From positions 59,981-123,980 of the forward strand of contig CANQBZ010000002.1 of the NCBI GenBank assembly GCA_947589295.1: a stretch of 64,000 nt of DNA, given 5' to 3'. Under the pieces are notes generated by a model. The model did not search any database. It was not told the DNA's origin and saw only the letters and a list, made by a program, of their open reading frames with translations. Numbering within the stretch: position 1 is the stretch's first letter; every line of letters begins with the position of its first letter. The DNA is from an uncultured Akkermansia sp. GTDB taxonomy: Bacteria > Verrucomicrobiota > Verrucomicrobiia > Verrucomicrobiales > Akkermansiaceae. The translations under genes were made by a program, and so were the position numbers. Shown here one piece after another: positions 28,382 to 38,176 of this stretch.

Positions 28382-29749
28382 TCAACGCAGAAAAAAACGC
28401 AGCACGCGCTCCCTCCACACAGTGATAGGCGCGTAGCGAAATGGCAAATCGAGGAAAGTAGATCGGCGCAGGACTCCTTTAGCGTGAGAGAAAGTATTGA
28501 AGCCGGTGATGCCGTGATAGGCACCCATACCGCTCTGTCCAACTCCTCCGAACGGGAGATTGGGCACAGCCAAGTGCATGATGGTGTCGTTGACGCAAAC
28601 ACCGCCGGAGGAGATGGAAGTGAGCAGGCGCCGCTCTGTGCGGCGGTCCGAAGTGAAAATGTAGCACGCCAGCGGCTTGGGATGCGCCTGCACAAATTGC
28701 TCCGCCTCGCCCAGTGAATCAAAAGGAATCATCGGCAAAATCGGGCCGAAAATTTCTTCCTGCATGCAGGGAGCGGATGCGGGGTCCAACTCATCCAACA
28801 GTGTTGGCTCGATGCGCAGGACCTCGGCCTTAACCTCACCTCCAAAGCAAATGCGTGCGCCCTGCAGCAAGCTCGCCAAACGCTGAAAATGGCGCTCATT
28901 CACAATATGCGGATAGTTGGGATTATCTACGGGGCGTCCGCCAAGCATCATGCGGATGGCTGCGGCATATTCATCCACAAACTGCTCCTTGATACTGCGA
29001 TGAATGAGCAGGTAGTCCGGCGCCACACAGGTTTGCCCCGCATTGAGGGTTTTACCAAATGCGATACGCCGCGCCGCCAGGGGAATGTTGGCGGTAGAAT
29101 CCACGATACATGGGCTTTTTCCGCCCAATTCCAGGGTGACAGGCACAAGATTCGCGGCGGCAGCCTGCATCACCCGCTTGCCTACGCTGGGGCTGCCGGT
29201 GAAAAAAATCGTATCAAAAGGAAGTGAGAGCAACTCTGATGCAGCATCCGTACCGCCACCAACCACAGTCACATACTCCGTCGGAAAAATGGAGGAAAGC
29301 AGTTCAACAAGCGCGCGGGCAGTGTGGGGAGCGTTTCTGGAAAAACGCAGGACGCAGCAGTTGCCGGCCGCCAAGGCGAAAATGAGCGGATCTATGCTCA
29401 ATAGCACAGGGTAATTCCACGGGCTAATGATAAGTGCCACGCCGTACGGCTCCGGCATCACAGACGCAGCCGCCGGAAACTGCGCCAGAGGGACGCTCAC
29501 TCGCTTGGGGGCGGCCCACTTGTGCAAGTGCCGCAGAGCCTCACGCACAGAGGAAAGGCACAAGCCAATCTCGCACATGTAAGACTCTGCAGGTGATTTG
29601 CCTAAGTCGGCGTGCAGGGCGTCGGCCAGTCGATTTTCGTTTTTTCGCAAGGCCGCTTGCAAACGCAAAAGCGCGTCCCGGCGAAAGGAAAGCGCTCGCG
29701 TTGCTCCGCTCCTAAAAAATTGTCGTTGTTTTTCGAGTATAGTCTGCAT
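28382..29749 (-). CDS. Aldehyde dehydrogenase (ALDH3-like)
   Basis: IISPWNYPVLLSIDPL, TLELGGKSPCIV, GQTCVAPDY catalytic Cys. Confidence 0.93.
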   Translation of the reverse strand: MQTILEKQRQFFRSGATRALSFRRDALLRLQAALRKNENRLADALHADLGKSPAESYMCEIGLCLSSVREALRHLHKWAAPKRVSVPLAQFPAAASVMPEPYGVALIISPWNYPVLLSIDPLIFALAAGNCCVLRFSRNAPHTARALVELLSSIFPTEYVTVVGGGTDAASELLSLPFDTIFFTGSPSVGKRVMQAAAANLVPVTLELGGKSPCIVDSTANIPLAARRIAFGKTLNAGQTCVAPDYLLIHRSIKEQFVDEYAAAIRMMLGGRPVDNPNYPHIVNERHFQRLASLLQGARICFGGEVKAEVLRIEPTLLDELDPASAPCMQEEIFGPILPMIPFDSLGEAEQFVQAHPKPLACYIFTSDRRTERRLLTSISSGGVCVNDTIMHLAVPNLPFGGVGQSGMGAYHGITGFNTFSHAKGVLRRSTFLDLPFRYAPITVWRERVLRFFLR

Positions 29750-29770
29750 AGCTTGTAGGCAGGTATGATT

Positions 29771-30955
29771 TCAGAGTGCGCCGTGCAGCAAGTCGGCCAC
29801 CTGCTGAGCCAACATGGGACGCGGGTTCACAATAAGCGCGCCATCATTCAGCGCGGTCTCGGCAATGCGCGGAATCTGCTGCTCGTTCACTCCGACTTCC
29901 GAAAGACGCAGAGGAATGCCGGCTTTTGCATGGAGCAGCGCGAGCAAATCTTCCACCGCCTGAACCATGGCTTTTCCTCGCTCTGCAGGAGGCGTAGCTG
30001 CCGCCGGTTCCCAGCCAACCATCTCTGGCAGCAGCTGTGCGTAACCCTCGGCAGCGGCAGGCAAATTATAGCGCAACACGTGCGGCAGCAAAATGCCCAT
30101 GGCCTCCGCATGCGCCACATGGCATACTCCCCCCAACGCGTGGCCGATAGCATGCACCGCCCCCACCATGGAGTTAGAAAAGGCGATACCTGCCATTGTA
30201 GCTGCCATCGCCATGCACAATCGCGCATCGGCATTTGACCCATGCTGCACCGCCTCAATCACGTTTGCGCAAATGAGCCGGATTGCCGCACTGCAATACG
30301 CGGAGCTCAGTGGATTGCTCTGCAAGCAGGTTGCCGCCTCGATGGCATGGCAGAGAGCATCAATGCCGGTAGAAGCCGTAGCGCGCGCCGGCAAGCGCAG
30401 AGTCATGCGAGCATCGAGGACGGCGACGTCAGGCTCTACGAATGGGGAGAGAAATTCCATTTTCACCCCCTGTTGCTCGTTGCGAATGACAGCCACCCCG
30501 GTGCACTCCGAACCTGTGCCGGCAGTCGTAGGCACCACGATGAAGGGGATATGCCGACCACAGTGCAGATTTTCGATGCCTCCGATGGAAAGAATATCGT
30601 CTGACTCTTGAGAGAGGACCAAGCGAGCGCCCTTGGCGGAATCAATAACTGAGCCGCCGCCCACGGCCACAATGCTGTCGCACCCGGACTCACGGTAGAC
30701 CATGGCTATACGATTGACCGCGCCCAGCGAGGAATCCACCGGTATATCTGTGTAAACCGCTGCCGGAGCACAACCTTCTGCCACCATGATATCCTGCACC
30801 GCTGACACGATCCCCAAGCGCAGCAGCAGCGCATCTGTGAGCAACAGCGGATGTTCAGCCTTTAGGTGGCGCAGCTCATCAGGTATGCGATCCAAGGCGT
30901 TCTGGCCGCACAGCAACTTGACTGCGTTTTGGAATTCAAAATAAGCAGGTGTCAT
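29771..30955 (-). CDS. Iron-containing alcohol dehydrogenase
   Basis: VAVGGGSVIDSAKG, VPTTAGTGSECTGVAVI, DALCHAIEA, MVGAVHAIGHALGG. Confidence 0.93.
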   Translation of the reverse strand: MTPAYFEFQNAVKLLCGQNALDRIPDELRHLKAEHPLLLTDALLLRLGIVSAVQDIMVAEGCAPAAVYTDIPVDSSLGAVNRIAMVYRESGCDSIVAVGGGSVIDSAKGARLVLSQESDDILSIGGIENLHCGRHIPFIVVPTTAGTGSECTGVAVIRNEQQGVKMEFLSPFVEPDVAVLDARMTLRLPARATASTGIDALCHAIEAATCLQSNPLSSAYCSAAIRLICANVIEAVQHGSNADARLCMAMAATMAGIAFSNSMVGAVHAIGHALGGVCHVAHAEAMGILLPHVLRYNLPAAAEGYAQLLPEMVGWEPAAATPPAERGKAMVQAVEDLLALLHAKAGIPLRLSEVGVNEQQIPRIAETALNDGALIVNPRPMLAQQVADLLHGAL

Positions 30956-31449
30956 CAGTAGGCAGATTTGAGAAATCCATAAAAGATGCGAGCATAAATA
31001 CGCAGCGGGCTCACCGCAGGCCCAGGCTGCTCCGGCAAGATGCAGCGCGTGACGATGGACGGGAAAAGGTGGACTTCCGCCCGATTAACGAGGCGCGCCA
31101 GACGCATCACATCAGCGATATCACCAGACAGTGTAAAGGCGTGCTGTGCGTACGCATGCGCCAGGCCGATCTGGCCGGTGAAGAGGCGGAAGGCTATGGC
31201 AAGCGCTTTGAAACGCAGGGTGTTTTTCACCGGGTGCGACGTGTCCGAAATGCGCGACAATCTCTCCCCATCCCATCGCACAAGAAGTGAAGGTCCACAA
31301 TACCCGGCATAAATGGCATACGATATGCCGACAGGCAAGCGGCGCAACTCCTCCGCAACTGCAGGGTCCAGTTCCTGCAACTCCACGAGAGCTGCATGCA
31401 CCAAACGCAGTGCGGCAGCTATGAGCACAGCTTGCAATCGACGCTTCAT
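30955..31449 (-). CDS. Hypothetical protein
   Basis: ORF of 164 aa overlapping neighbours tsaC and Fe-ADH by a few bases. Confidence 0.6.
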   Translation of the reverse strand: MKRRLQAVLIAAALRLVHAALVELQELDPAVAEELRRLPVGISYAIYAGYCGPSLLVRWDGERLSRISDTSHPVKNTLRFKALAIAFRLFTGQIGLAHAYAQHAFTLSGDIADVMRLARLVNRAEVHLFPSIVTRCILPEQPGPAVSPLRIYARIFYGFLKSAY

Positions 31450-32504
31450 TTTGCCCGGGTTGGGGGAGGACTGCCTGTCGGACGGTCAGCAGAGGCGCGG
31501 CGCAGACGATCCATCATAGCGCACCCGAGACCGACCTCTGGCAAGGCCTCTGCTACAATGCAGTCCACATCTTCCCGCGCATCCATCGCACGCATCACGG
31601 CGAAGAGACGCACGGCGGCCTCTGCGAGCCTTGAACTGCCGGGGGAAAGCGCCATCACTTGCGTCCACCCGCCCCGCATAGCTAGCGGGGAGTCGCCCTG
31701 GTAGGTGATAAGGCCGTAGCGGACGCCCGGTTGAGGAGAGAAGTCCGCACTCGGAGAGGAGAGGATGACGGGTTTTGCAGGCGCATAGTGAGAACTTAGT
31801 TGTCCGGGCGCCGAGGGAGACGCACCGGAACGAGCTGGTTTGAGTATACGACAGACCCCGCGCAGTTTTTCGCGGGTAATTGGTCCCTCGCGCAGCAAAC
31901 GTACGGCTGGTTTGGATTTTTCATCCAAACAAGGTTGCAGAATAGTGCTCTCCAACCCTTCGGAGCAAGCGCCGGCATCCACCACAAGCGGAATTCGCCC
32001 TCCGAGTTCCTCCAGCACGGCGGCGGCAGATGTGGGAGAGATACGACCAAAACGATTTGCACTAGGGGCAGCAATCGGGTGTCCCAGCGCACGCGCCACG
32101 CCGCGCATCACCTCGTGCTGAGGCACTCGGCATGCCACGGTGGGCAGTCCGCTCGTCACGATGTCCGGAACACAGACCTTGCGCGGCAGCACCAATGTCA
32201 TTGGACCAGGCCAAAAAAGCTCGGCCAGTTTGTTCACCAACCCGCGCAGTTGCACAGGCACATCCGCTATACTGTGAATGGCTGACGACTCCGGCAGGTG
32301 GCAGATGAGCGGATCGAAGTGAGGCCTCTCCTTCGCCTCAAAAACACGCGCCACAGCCGACTCACAAAACGCATCCGCCGCCAGTCCATATACCGTCTCC
32401 GTGGGCAAGGCTGCGATCTGACCACTTGCCAGCAATTCCGCGACCTCCCGGTACACCGGGCGAGGATTGGTGGTCATATCTATGCGAATTACACGCGTCT
32501 GCAT
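31446..32504 (-). CDS. L-threonylcarbamoyladenylate synthase (Sua5/TsaC type)
   Basis: GQIAALPTETVYGLAADAF, WPGPMTLVL, APSANRFGRISPTSA, C-terminal Sua5 domain SSHYAP. Confidence 0.92.
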   Translation of the reverse strand: MQTRVIRIDMTTNPRPVYREVAELLASGQIAALPTETVYGLAADAFCESAVARVFEAKERPHFDPLICHLPESSAIHSIADVPVQLRGLVNKLAELFWPGPMTLVLPRKVCVPDIVTSGLPTVACRVPQHEVMRGVARALGHPIAAPSANRFGRISPTSAAAVLEELGGRIPLVVDAGACSEGLESTILQPCLDEKSKPAVRLLREGPITREKLRGVCRILKPARSGASPSAPGQLSSHYAPAKPVILSSPSADFSPQPGVRYGLITYQGDSPLAMRGGWTQVMALSPGSSRLAEAAVRLFAVMRAMDAREDVDCIVAEALPEVGLGCAMMDRLRRASADRPTGSPPPTRAK

Positions 32505-32513
32505 CTGCGCGGA

Positions 32514-32542
32514 ATCATACACGCGAGCCGAGCACATGTCAA
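32514..32542 (-). promoter_or_regulatory. Promoter of tsaC/sua5, predicted leaderless
   Basis: Minus strand TTGACA-17-TATGAT, 9 nt before ATG 32504. Confidence 0.65.
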
Positions 32543-32619
32543 GAAGTGTGCAAAATACGGACTTGACAATAGGGCGTAAATGGTGTATTGGGAGCCCACC
32601 AAACCCGAAAGATTGAGTT

Positions 32620-33105
32620 ATGGCACACACGAAAGTAATCCTCGCAACGAAGATAGAAGGTCTGGGCTGTGAAGCCGACCTTGTGACGGTGAGAGCCGGA
32701 TACGCGCGCAATTACCTGATCCCGCAGGGACTTGCCTTTGAGGCAACCCAAGCCAACAAGCGCTTTATTAACATGCTCAAAACGAAGCGAGCAGAGCGTG
32801 AAGCGGCTGAGCTTGCCAACTTCAAGGATGTGGCTGCGAAGATTGCCGGCATCAAGCTTGAGCTCAAATTGGAGGCCGGTGAAAAAGGCAAGGTATTCGG
32901 GGCCATCACCAACCAACAGATTGCAGAAGCTTTGGCCGAGAAGGGAGTTGAGATTGATCGCCGTACGCTGGAACTCGAAAAACCGCTGCGCAAAGGCGGA
33001 GATTATGAGATACCTGCAAAGCTGCACCCCGAGGTGACCGCCATCGTACGCGTGCATGTTGAGGTGGTGGGTGAGGCCCCTGCCGATCAAGCTGCGGAAG
33101 CATAA
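32620..33105 (+). CDS. rplI: 50S ribosomal protein L9
   Basis: GLGCEADLVTVRAGYARNYLIPQGLA. Confidence 0.96.
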   Translation: MAHTKVILATKIEGLGCEADLVTVRAGYARNYLIPQGLAFEATQANKRFINMLKTKRAEREAAELANFKDVAAKIAGIKLELKLEAGEKGKVFGAITNQQIAEALAEKGVEIDRRTLELEKPLRKGGDYEIPAKLHPEVTAIVRVHVEVVGEAPADQAAEA

Positions 33106-33147
33106 ACGGACGCTGCCAAATAAAGAAGATCTTCCCCTTTTGACCAC

Positions 33148-33181
33148 GGCGCGCATGCCTTTCGGCATGCGCGCCTTTTTT
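33148..33181 (+). terminator. Rho-independent terminator after rplI
   Basis: GGCGCGCATGCC-tttc-GGCATGCGCGCC followed by TTTTTT. Confidence 0.92.
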
Positions 33182-33193
33182 GTGGGGATCTCG

Positions 33194-33673
33194 TCAGCTT
33201 TCTTCAGGCGGCAGGATAAAACTCAGGCGGTCTACTCCGTGTTCCATGACCTCGTTCCAAATCGCCTGTTCAAGAGCATGTGTACGCATCTGCCTCTCGT
33301 CGTCAGACAGTTCATCATATTTATCCACACCAAGTGAACGCAGAAGCGATTGATCAGCGAGCCGCGTCACAAGTTCATCCCAAAAAAAGGTCTCACGAAG
33401 CTCATCCATGACCGATGAGAAAAAACACGTGTCAGCGTATTTCTCATTAAAAAAGGGAAATCGCAAATCCGGGTGCATCGTCATGAGCTTGGCAAGCTTC
33501 GGCACTTCATTTGCTTTCTCAAAGATTCGACGTCCCAGCAACTCCCACGCATTGGCATGCACGTCTTCTACCTCATTTTTTACCATGCTCAGCCCCATCA
33601 GGCAGAAACCTGCCATTTCAGCCAGCACCTGCATCTCATGCTCCGAAAACTCCATTCTCTTATTCTTCTTCAT
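33194..33673 (-). CDS. Hypothetical protein
   Basis: ORF in operon with downstream end near terminator; no recognised family. Confidence 0.6.
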   Translation of the reverse strand: MKKNKRMEFSEHEMQVLAEMAGFCLMGLSMVKNEVEDVHANAWELLGRRIFEKANEVPKLAKLMTMHPDLRFPFFNEKYADTCFFSSVMDELRETFFWDELVTRLADQSLLRSLGVDKYDELSDDERQMRTHALEQAIWNEVMEHGVDRLSFILPPEES

Positions 33674-33681
33674 GGGCGTGT

Positions 33682-34221
33682 TCACAGCATACCAAGTTGC
33701 ATTCGGGCCTCCTCCGTCATCATATCTTGGTTCCATGGAGGGTCCCACACAAACTCAATGTTCACCTCGCTCACTCCCTCAAGAGAAGCTATGCCAGCCT
33801 CCGCCTCGGCCATCAAATGCGGCCCCATCCCACAGCCAGGAGCAGTCAACGTCATGCGCACATTCACACAACAGTTTCCGTCTTTCTGTTCAATGAGCTC
33901 TACACTATAGACGAGCCCCAAGTTCACGATATCGACCGGGATTTCCGGATCATAAATAGAAGCGAGTACATCCCAGACCCTTTGCTCCAGAGTGCGGGGT
34001 TCCTGCTCCTCCTGAGAAACCTGTTGAGGTTTACAAACTCCGGCATGCTCTGCCTCAGCGCGCGTAATACGCACCATTCCTATGTCCGTGGCAGCCGTTA
34101 TTGAATTGCCAAGCATCTGCGTAATGTAAATACGCGAACCTGGCGGTAACACGACAGCATTGCCGACCGGTATTTGCACCGCTGCCAACTCGGCCTCAGT
34201 CACGATCTCTTCATTCAGCAT
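33682..34221 (-). CDS. SufT/MIP18-like (DUF59) Fe-S assembly protein
   Basis: VWDVLASIYDPEIPVDIVNLGLVYSVEL...MTLTAPGCGMGPHL...WDPPWNQDMMTEEARMQLGM. Confidence 0.88.
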   Translation of the reverse strand: MLNEEIVTEAELAAVQIPVGNAVVLPPGSRIYITQMLGNSITAATDIGMVRITRAEAEHAGVCKPQQVSQEEQEPRTLEQRVWDVLASIYDPEIPVDIVNLGLVYSVELIEQKDGNCCVNVRMTLTAPGCGMGPHLMAEAEAGIASLEGVSEVNIEFVWDPPWNQDMMTEEARMQLGML

Positions 34222-34358
34222 CCCGCTCCTCATTATCCCCAATTTTAAGCCATACGCAAGGATTATCTCGCAAACGTACATACTAAAAAATTGCCCACTT
34301 CAGCCCTAATTCAGAATTGACACTTGCGCCGCCGCTCTTTCGCGCGTAAAATGTCTGC

Positions 34359-35486
34359 ATGCCGACAGTCAGCTTAGCCCTCGGGACTCATTCGTACGAT
34401 GTGCACGTGAGCAACGGTGCACTTGATTCCGCCGGATTTTTTTCTACACGCGCCCGCTTGGGTGGCAGAGCAGCTCTCATTACCGATACAAATGTTTACC
34501 CGCAATACGGTGAACGAGTGAAGCGCAGTCTTGAAGATGCAGACTACGCTGTGAGTGTACACGTGGTAGATGCAGGCGAGAAAAGCAAGAGTCTGAATGT
34601 TATGAACCAAGTTGTTGAAGAGATGGTGAGCGCGGGACACGATCGAACCAGCTTTGTGGTGGCACTGGGTGGTGGTGTGGTAGGGGATCTGGCTGGATTT
34701 ATTGCCTCCGTTTACTACCGCGGCATCCCGTACGTGCAAATCCCCACCTCGGTCATGGCCCAAGTGGATAGCTCTGTGGGTGGAAAGACGGCCCTGAATT
34801 TGCCCAGCGGCAAAAATCTCATCGGCTCATTCCACCAACCGCGCTTTGTCGTGGCGGATCCTACGGCGCTGCTCAGTCTTCCAGAGCGCGTGCTTCGCGA
34901 AGGCATGGCAGAGATGGTGAAACATGCTGCCATTCGGCGTCCGAAAATGCTCGTCATTCTCCGTCAGTTGGCAGACGAGCTTCCCATCGGTTTTTCGCTC
35001 TCCAACATTGAGCGCTTGCCATCTCTCATTGCAGAAAATATAGAGATCAAGGCACGCATTGTAGAGAAAGATGAGCGCGAGACAACAGGTACACGCGCTT
35101 TCCTTAATTTTGGCCACACGCTGGGCCACGGTATAGAAGCAAGCGTATCCTATGGTGATTTGCTGCACGGAGAGGTGGTAAGTCTGGGGATACGCGCGGC
35201 TCTCTACCTGTCACGCAAGCTCATTGGCTTGCCGGTTCATGATGAAGCTGAGGTTTTACAAACGCTGTCGTCCCTGAAGCTCCCGCTGCAACTCCCACGC
35301 AAAGTGGATCCGGGAACTGTGCTTGCACACGCCATGACGGATAAGAAGTTCCGCGGTGGCAAGATACGCTTTGTGCTGCTCAAGCGCTTGGGTGAACCGG
35401 TGCTTTCGGATGCTGTGACAATTGATGACTTAAAGGAGGCTTTATCCGTACTAGGGACAGCTCCCCGCATACGCAAATTGCACTAA
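34359..35486 (+). CDS. aroB: 3-dehydroquinate synthase
   Basis: VALGGGVVGDLAGFIASVYYRGIPYVQIPTSVMAQVDSSVGGKTALN. Confidence 0.95.
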   Translation: MPTVSLALGTHSYDVHVSNGALDSAGFFSTRARLGGRAALITDTNVYPQYGERVKRSLEDADYAVSVHVVDAGEKSKSLNVMNQVVEEMVSAGHDRTSFVVALGGGVVGDLAGFIASVYYRGIPYVQIPTSVMAQVDSSVGGKTALNLPSGKNLIGSFHQPRFVVADPTALLSLPERVLREGMAEMVKHAAIRRPKMLVILRQLADELPIGFSLSNIERLPSLIAENIEIKARIVEKDERETTGTRAFLNFGHTLGHGIEASVSYGDLLHGEVVSLGIRAALYLSRKLIGLPVHDEAEVLQTLSSLKLPLQLPRKVDPGTVLAHAMTDKKFRGGKIRFVLLKRLGEPVLSDAVTIDDLKEALSVLGTAPRIRKLH

Positions 35487-35526
35487 GCCCTCTCCGCATT
35501 TTTCTACTCTACTTACCTGAAATACC

Positions 35527-36636
35527 ATGACAGACCCACGAACAACTCAACTGGCCCGATCTCTAGTTAATTATTCATGCCGGGTGCAAAGGGGCGAGCA
35601 TGTGCTGCTTGACCTCATTGATGCCCCGGATGAAATTGGCATTGAGCTCATCCGCGCGGTACGAGATTCTGGCGGTGTGCCCCATGTACGCCTGCGCCAT
35701 AGCCGCATCACGGCGGAGATGTTCGCGGGCGCAACTGATGTGCAGTACAGCAGCATTGCGGCCTTTGAGCTTGAGGAAATGAAAACCATGCAGGCCTACA
35801 TTGCCATCCGCGGATGCCAGAATTCCTACGAAAACTCAGCTGTTCCCGCTGAGGCCATGAAACTTACCCAAAAACATCTGAGTCCCGTGCATGAACACCG
35901 CGTATGCCACACGAAATGGTGCGTGCTACGCTGGCCTACGCCATCCATGGCGCAGGGCGCATCCATGAGCACTGAGCAGTTTGAGGACTTCTATTTCCGT
36001 TGCTGTCTGGCAGACTATGGGAAACTAAAGGAGGCGATGGATATCTTGGCCGAACGCATGATGCGCTCCGATCAGGTACACATTGTGGGCCCCGGCACCG
36101 ATCTTACGTTCTCCATCAAAGGCATGCCTGCCATTCCCTGTGCCGGGGAGATGAATATACCGGACGGCGAAGTGTTCACTGCCCCCATCCGCAATTCTGT
36201 GAACGGCGCCGTGCACTACACCGCACCCACCATCTACCAAGGTATTGCCTTTGACGGCGTCAGGCTCACTTTCCGCGACGGCAAAATCGTGGAGGCCCAC
36301 TGCAATAGCAACGAGGATGCTCTCAACCGCATACTTGACTCTGACGAGGGCGCGCGTTACATCGGCGAGTTCTCCTTCGGCGTGAATCCCGAGATTCTGC
36401 AACCCATGCGGGACATCCTTTTCGATGAAAAAATTGCGGGTTCTTTCCACTTCACTCCCGGAAATGCTTACGAAAATTGTGACAATGGCAATCGCTCGCA
36501 AGTGCATTGGGACCTTGTCTGCATCCAACGCGCTGATTATGGTGGCGGCTCTATTTTCCTGGATGGCGAGTTGGTGCGCAAGGACGGCTTCTTTACCGAC
36601 CCCGCTTTGAGTATTCTCAACCCCGCACAACACTGA
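35527..36636 (+). CDS. Aminopeptidase, M29 family
   Basis: VHIVGPGTDLTFSIKG, CAGEMNIPDGEVFTAP, EFSFGVNP, HWDLVCIQ. Confidence 0.9.
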   Translation: MTDPRTTQLARSLVNYSCRVQRGEHVLLDLIDAPDEIGIELIRAVRDSGGVPHVRLRHSRITAEMFAGATDVQYSSIAAFELEEMKTMQAYIAIRGCQNSYENSAVPAEAMKLTQKHLSPVHEHRVCHTKWCVLRWPTPSMAQGASMSTEQFEDFYFRCCLADYGKLKEAMDILAERMMRSDQVHIVGPGTDLTFSIKGMPAIPCAGEMNIPDGEVFTAPIRNSVNGAVHYTAPTIYQGIAFDGVRLTFRDGKIVEAHCNSNEDALNRILDSDEGARYIGEFSFGVNPEILQPMRDILFDEKIAGSFHFTPGNAYENCDNGNRSQVHWDLVCIQRADYGGGSIFLDGELVRKDGFFTDPALSILNPAQH

Positions 36637-36872
36637 AGGCACAACTGCTGTGTCTCATAGTTCGACCCGCTGCGAAAAAACCATGGGTCCAGTCATCGGG
36701 GTTCGGATTGGTTGACCGCCCCCGTGCAGAGAGAATTTTCATTCACTACACCTGCATTGTAATCCAAACAAACTTTTTTCAAAAATCATTCATTTTTCCG
36801 CTCATTGAGCTTGACATGACGGAGGAAATTGTTTAACTTTGCCTAAAGGTTAAGCGAACTTTAGCACTTTTC

Positions 36873-37508
36873 ATGGACGAGCGGAGAGCAGGAACGGTCT
36901 ACAAACAAATGGAACTCAATCCGCAAGCAGCGGATGGTGAGATGCATTCTCCGGACCAAGTGCGGCTACGCGTAGAACAGGCACGCAAACAAGCGGAGTA
37001 TTTTGAACAGCAGAGAATCAGCCTAGAGACTCAGCGGCGTGAGCTCGAGCTGAGCAACGAGCAGAAAGCTCTTTTTAGCGCCAACTTGAACGAGGTGGGC
37101 ATGAAGCTGCATAATGCTGTGCGGCGACTGGAACAGGAACTTGAGTCCATGGATAAGGAGCAGCGCGAGATAGAAGCAGTGAATGAGTGTTTCAAGCGCC
37201 ACTTACAGATTCTCTCAGCGCTCAAACCACAAAATTGGAGCACAGAAGGTTTTCAGGACAGATTGCGCGAGGCCCTGCCAAAGCTGGACCGCGCCGAGAA
37301 TGATTTTGACGAGGCTTACAACATGGGGCGCAGGTTCCGGCACACAGACACGTTCCGCTACAAGCCCGGCGAGTACGAGCAGAATGATCTGAACTGGAGA
37401 ACGGTGCGCGACCAGTTGGCTAAGGGACTTGCATTTCACCTTCCGCTATTCATCCTGCTGCTAATCACATGGCTTATCTACCTGTGGGTAGGGCATGTCG
37501 GCAGCTGA
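36873..37508 (+). CDS. Hypothetical coiled-coil protein with C-terminal TM helix
   Basis: Charged coiled coil then LPLFILLLITWLIYLWVG. Confidence 0.7.
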   Translation: MDERRAGTVYKQMELNPQAADGEMHSPDQVRLRVEQARKQAEYFEQQRISLETQRRELELSNEQKALFSANLNEVGMKLHNAVRRLEQELESMDKEQREIEAVNECFKRHLQILSALKPQNWSTEGFQDRLREALPKLDRAENDFDEAYNMGRRFRHTDTFRYKPGEYEQNDLNWRTVRDQLAKGLAFHLPLFILLLITWLIYLWVGHVGS

Positions 37509-37543
37509 TTCACTTTCACCACAATTTAGCTACATCACCACGT

Positions 37544-37852
37544 ATGACCCGACAAAAAGAATACGAACTCCAGGCAGCGGACGCACGCCGCAGGTGGGAA
37601 GAAGCGCGCCTCATGCGCCAACGTGCTGCTGGCTACTACAACACCACCAACCGACCTAACACCATGGGGCCACAGGAGGATGTCGTGGAATCGCGCCGCA
37701 GCAAGCGTAATTCGGTGGTGATGGCTGCTGGCCGGGCTGCGTCCACGCGCACACTCCTGCTCGAGAACCTCCTTCTTCTCATCGTGCTTGCGGCGAGTAT
37801 CTTCGGTCTGTACATGCTGAGCATTTACCTGCTCAACCAAACCACCTACTGA
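37544..37852 (+). CDS. Hypothetical small protein with C-terminal TM helix
   Basis: LLLENLLLLIVLAASIFGLYMLSIYLL; directly downstream of the coiled-coil gene. Confidence 0.6.
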   Translation: MTRQKEYELQAADARRRWEEARLMRQRAAGYYNTTNRPNTMGPQEDVVESRRSKRNSVVMAAGRAASTRTLLLENLLLLIVLAASIFGLYMLSIYLLNQTTY

Positions 37853-37861
37853 TGCAAGCCC

Positions 37862-38158
37862 ATGGAAACGCCCCGGATTGATGTTGCCTACATCGCCGAG
37901 TTGGCCAAGCTGGAGCTCAGCGATGAGGAATGCTCTCGCTTCACGCACGACTTGGAGCAAGTACTCTCGTATGTGGCGCAGCTGGAACAATGGGACACGC
38001 GAGATGTGCCGCCCATGTACCACCCGCTGGAGATGTACGACGCCCTACGCGACGACATTCCCGGGCAGAGCCTGAGCAATAAGGCTGCACTTGCTAATGC
38101 CCCGCAGGAGGTGGACGGTCAATTCCGCGTGCCGAAAGTGGTGGAGTCTGCCCATTGA
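37862..38158 (+). CDS. gatC: Asp/Glu-tRNA(Asn/Gln) amidotransferase subunit C
   Basis: IDVAYIAELAKLELSDEECSRFTHDLEQVLSYVAQL; upstream of gatA. Confidence 0.92.
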   Translation: METPRIDVAYIAELAKLELSDEECSRFTHDLEQVLSYVAQLEQWDTRDVPPMYHPLEMYDALRDDIPGQSLSNKAALANAPQEVDGQFRVPKVVESAH

Positions 38159-38176
38159 TTCAGTACTAAGCCCTGC

